A DNA stretch of 9,457 nucleotides from JAZDLC01 sp043802345 (lineage in GTDB: Bacteria; Planctomycetota; B15-G4; JADJEK01): positions 1 to 9,457 of the forward strand of contig JAZDLC010000074.1 of assembly GCA_043802345.1 (NCBI GenBank), written 5' to 3'. A model generated the notes under the pieces. The model was not told the origin of the DNA. It ran no database searches and saw only the letters and a program-made list of their open reading frames with translations. This document shows, piece after piece, positions 8,101-9,457 of the stretch (its first letter is position 1; every line of letters starts with the position of its first letter). The position numbers and the translations under genes are program-made.

Positions 8101-8586
8101 GTGGTGGTCATCGGCCGGAACTACGACCGCAACTACTTCCGCCTGTGCCAGCGGTACTGCGGACCGGATACGCTGTTCATCGAGCACATGCCCCACGAGG
8201 AACTGGCCTCGGCCATGAAGGCCGCGAAGGTGTTCGCTCTACCGTCCTGGATGGAGTGCGCTCCGCTTGTCAACGTGGAGGCGGCGCTGTCCGGCTGCGC
8301 CCTGGTGGTCAGTGACCGGACGAGCGAATCGGAGTACTACGGCGATTGCGCGTACTACTGCGACCCGGCCGATGTCGACTCGATCCGCGACGCGGTTCTC
8401 AAGGCTGACCGCTACTACGAGACCGACGCACCCAAGCGTGAGAAGTTGCGGGAGCGCTGCCTGCGCAAGTTCACGTGGGAAGGCGCGGCCGAGAAGCTCG
8501 TCTCGGCCTACGAGAAGGTGCTGTCGGAGCGGTGGGCTCCGGGGGTGGGGGCGAGAACGGAGCAGGCAGTCGAAGTCGGAGTGTGA
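5185..8586 (+). CDS. Three-domain glycosyltransferase: GT2 - GT2 - TPR-like linker - GT4 (1133 aa)
   Basis: The ATG at 5185 has GGAGAGG ten bases upstream. Residues 5-290 form a GT2 (GT-A fold) domain: VTVVIPSYNR, VVVDGGSDDGS (38-48), a DxD-like HSD (88-90) and the acceptor-side MDDDDF (191-196). Residues 302-560 form a second GT2 domain: VDVVMVTWNN, HITDNGSRDGT (336-346), ARLDDDVIVP with DDD at 394-396, and ADDPDHH (492-498). Residues about 617-700 are TPR-like helices. Residues 743-1113 form a GT4 (GT-B) domain: MKVLMVNTFERRVAGGD, VVYNGAEPAVF (919-929), VGLLENRKNQ (950-959) and an EX7E motif with E1024 and E1032. All three catalytic motifs look intact, so the protein could add two or three sugars in sequence. 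No membrane segment is seen. The GT4 start (ATG at 7411) has no ribosome site, so it is a true fusion. Donors and acceptor are unknown. Confidence 0.9.
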   Translation: MKVSPVTVVIPSYNRIATLKGCIQGIRDTAGHPDFEIVVVDGGSDDGSVEWLEQQPDVRLLQVQKRGVAMAVNLGIAQSGRRDVVRLHSDVIMETDGWLLLLSEAARDLPGAGVVGGQLLLPDDRIQSAGRSIITGAGLYERHADRKTFQSRVENGKAVEVDGVPGALCYMTRETLDATGGLDEGYWPIYMDDDDFCMMARQKGFKVYVHEGVQGVHHTSTWTPTTSQHINSVRGTGVKLDKLNGIKVLARNLHVEHWVSKWGWNPRFPDLSEIRRLYGKTEICWRIGESMRYREPGDWPPTVDVVMVTWNNLAVLKRCMNSLAKTSYPAEKVRVHITDNGSRDGTLEYLKCLQEEGVFPFKLVLHCLPVNTGCPIGFNWSIAHGQAELVARLDDDVIVPPEWLDSLVQTFRRRPFAGVVGPKILNDTAHNDIQCAGFRMYPWVYGHENEPDEGQADYVARVSHVRGCCNVYRRQALDDCGLFDLRFSPSQADDPDHHAALLVSGFEVIYDGHVGVIHALNSGAGRTYSAVSNQIANQSKLLGKWGREIWRILDQSLELSHEGRFLPDDGDTSEFMASLDPVDSYPRVVEVELSEKMREERLKVIELRERALSDEGGFGQVWEDILEQARTLRRDGLDRLAAPLLHSMVDLRPDHFRALSDLALTYLRLGELDRARTLCRRAGRLAPGEQAIADLAREIERCSAAAEQAGPASGRYGHDHADRSGEIGEPTLKAQPAVASRNMKVLMVNTFERRVAGGDMVQIKKSAQYLRKLGVDVTISYTARPDPRGYDLIHVFNLWFPQQTLPQVKGLRVAAPQTPIVMTPIYWDMAEKDWADHVVPRLFAQSKSEAELAARLQDLKNDTLTVAGLRRSDRREPNFGGYELYQREILKHVSHLFPISKREVENLWKTLGVALPHTVVYNGAEPAVFDQATPDLFRERYGIGDFVLTVGLLENRKNQLMLLHALKRTGIPVVVIGRNYDRNYFRLCQRYCGPDTLFIEHMPHEELASAMKAAKVFALPSWMECAPLVNVEAALSGCALVVSDRTSESEYYGDCAYYCDPADVDSIRDAVLKADRYYETDAPKREKLRERCLRKFTWEGAAEKLVSAYEKVLSERWAPGVGARTEQAVEVGV

Positions 8587-8713
8587 CCCGCCTGGAGGGC
8601 GACGCCCGGTTCCGTCCCTTCAGCGCACGAGACGGTCAGCCGAAGGGAACATCCGTTCCACGACAACCGTCCAACGACGCGTCGTCGTTCCTCGTGCTGG
8701 TTGGGAGCCGAAC
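8587..8713. other. Intergenic region with inverted repeats before the Asp-box gene
   Basis: TCCCTTC (8615-8621) and GAAGGGA (8642-8648) can pair around a 20-base loop. AACGACG (8673-8679) and CGTCGTT (8683-8689) form a tighter seven-base-pair hairpin with loop CGT, overlapping the 12-base palindrome ACGACGCGTCGT (8674-8685). Neither is followed by a T tract. They may end the upstream transcript weakly or lie in the leader of the next gene. No clear promoter boxes were found. Confidence 0.3.
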
Positions 8714-9457
8714 ATGCCCCGGTCCACTCTGTGGTTCGCTTGCATCCTGATTCTACTCACCCCCGATCTCCGCGCACAGGTCCGCGTTTCGGCGAAGCCG
8801 GCAGAGCCGATCGGCTGGAGAGCACGTGGCATCGGCGGCGGCGGCGCTCTCTTCTCGGTCAGCGTGAGTCCGCACGATTCCGATCTCGTGTTCATGGCCA
8901 CCGACATGTCGAGCGTCTTCCGGAGCCGGAACTTCGGCGCATCCTGGGGGATGGTTCCTTTTCAGGCTCTCACGGGGGGGATTGATACGACGGTGCGCTT
9001 CACCAGCTCGCCGGACATCCTCTACGCCATCACCATCGGCGCGTTCGACGAACGGATCGCGGTCAGGAGCACGGACGGTGGCGCGACGTTCCTGCCGCTT
9101 GCCGGTGACCCGGCGAGTGGCGAGAGCTTCACGCTGCTGGCGGACGTGACTCATACCGGCAAAGTCCTGCTGTCGAGTTGGGATCAGCTCTACTTCTCCA
9201 GCAACGGAGGGGTCAACTTCTCAGCGGCGTACGACGCCTCCAGCGACCCGTCCGGCCTGCTGGTCGCCGGTTCGGTGTCCGTCGGCGACGACATTTTCGT
9301 CGGCACCAACCAGGGCCTGATCGTCTCCTTGAACGGAGGCACGAGCTTCGCCCTGGACGGGACGCCGGGCATACCCGGCAACGAGGCGATGGCCGGCTTC
9401 GCGGGTGGGACGGTGGGGGGGCAGGTTCGTCTGTTCGCGCTGACCTTTCCGCAAGGA
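8714..9457 (+). CDS. Secreted Asp-box (BNR) repeat protein, 3' partial
   Basis: An ATG at 8714 with GGGAG (8703-8707) six bases upstream opens a frame that runs without stop to the window edge (248 codons seen). Residues 1-21 look like a signal peptide: a short basic start, the hydrophobic stretch LWFACILILL and a likely cut after LRA. Four Asp-box-type turns follow: SRNFGASW (71-78), STDGGATF (119-126), SSNGGVNF (162-169) and SLNGGTSF (205-212), spaced 43-48 residues apart as expected for successive blades of a beta-propeller. The stretch GIGGGGALFSVSVSPHDSD (39-57) resembles the N-terminal blade of GH74-like and sortilin-like propellers. Only the second box keeps the usual aspartate at position three, and the final tryptophan is often phenylalanine. 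The protein would be exported. It could be a glycan-binding or glycan-cleaving propeller, or a structural protein; the missing C-terminus prevents a choice. Confidence 0.8.
   Translation, partial: MPRSTLWFACILILLTPDLRAQVRVSAKPAEPIGWRARGIGGGGALFSVSVSPHDSDLVFMATDMSSVFRSRNFGASWGMVPFQALTGGIDTTVRFTSSPDILYAITIGAFDERIAVRSTDGGATFLPLAGDPASGESFTLLADVTHTGKVLLSSWDQLYFSSNGGVNFSAAYDASSDPSGLLVAGSVSVGDDIFVGTNQGLIVSLNGGTSFALDGTPGIPGNEAMAGFAGGTVGGQVRLFALTFPQG

Noticed and set aside
7411..8586. GT4 domain as a separate gene starting at the internal ATG 7411
   Set aside because: The sequence MKVLMVNTF resembles a natural N-terminus, but no ribosome site precedes it and the frame is continuous from 5185.
1..9457. 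CRISPR array, tRNA, rRNA or complete insertion sequence
   Set aside because: No regularly spaced direct repeats, no cloverleaf-like or rRNA sequence and no transposase-like protein were seen on either strand.

Overview
The window is high-GC DNA, coding-dense and probably from a Gram-negative environmental bacterium. I cannot name the taxon. The interspersed inverted-repeat element and the very large multi-domain glycosyltransferases would suit a gamma- or deltaproteobacterium with a big polysaccharide or glycoprotein locus, but that is inference. There are no rRNA, tRNA or CRISPR signals.

Layout. (1) Positions 1-2277 (+) hold the 3' part of a glycosyltransferase whose 5' end lies outside the window. 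It combines the C-terminal half of a GT4-type domain, a TPR-like helical linker and a second, degenerate GT-B-like domain. (2) Positions 2278-2529 are the convergent gap, with two small hairpins followed by a 156-nt inverted-repeat element (2346-2501) that resembles a MITE or REP-type repeat. (3) Positions 2530-3723 (-) encode a PAPS-dependent sulfotransferase with a C-terminal TPR-like tail, the only gene on the minus strand. (4) Positions 3724-4022 are a divergent intergenic region of about 300 bp. (5) Positions 4023-5135 (+) encode a bacterial homologue of the reversibly glycosylated polypeptide / UDP-arabinopyranose mutase family best known from plants. (6) Positions 5185-8586 (+) encode a 1133-residue protein reading GT2 - GT2 - TPR-like linker - GT4. 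(7) From 8714 to the window edge (+) runs a secreted Asp-box (BNR) repeat protein, truncated at its 3' end.

How the genes may work together. Three or four glycosyltransferase modules, a nucleotide-sugar mutase-like protein and a sulfotransferase side by side suggest synthesis of a surface glycan or glycosylated protein that may contain arabinofuranose and may be sulfated. The mutase-like gene and the three-domain glycosyltransferase are 49 bp apart on the same strand and are probably co-transcribed. TPR-like segments occur in three otherwise unrelated enzymes (both large glycosyltransferases and the sulfotransferase), hinting at a shared scaffold or common protein partner. The sulfotransferase, in opposite orientation, next to a repeat element and apparently with a relaxed base composition, may have been inserted into the locus later. 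The Asp-box protein is exported and has its own upstream region, so it may belong to a different unit.
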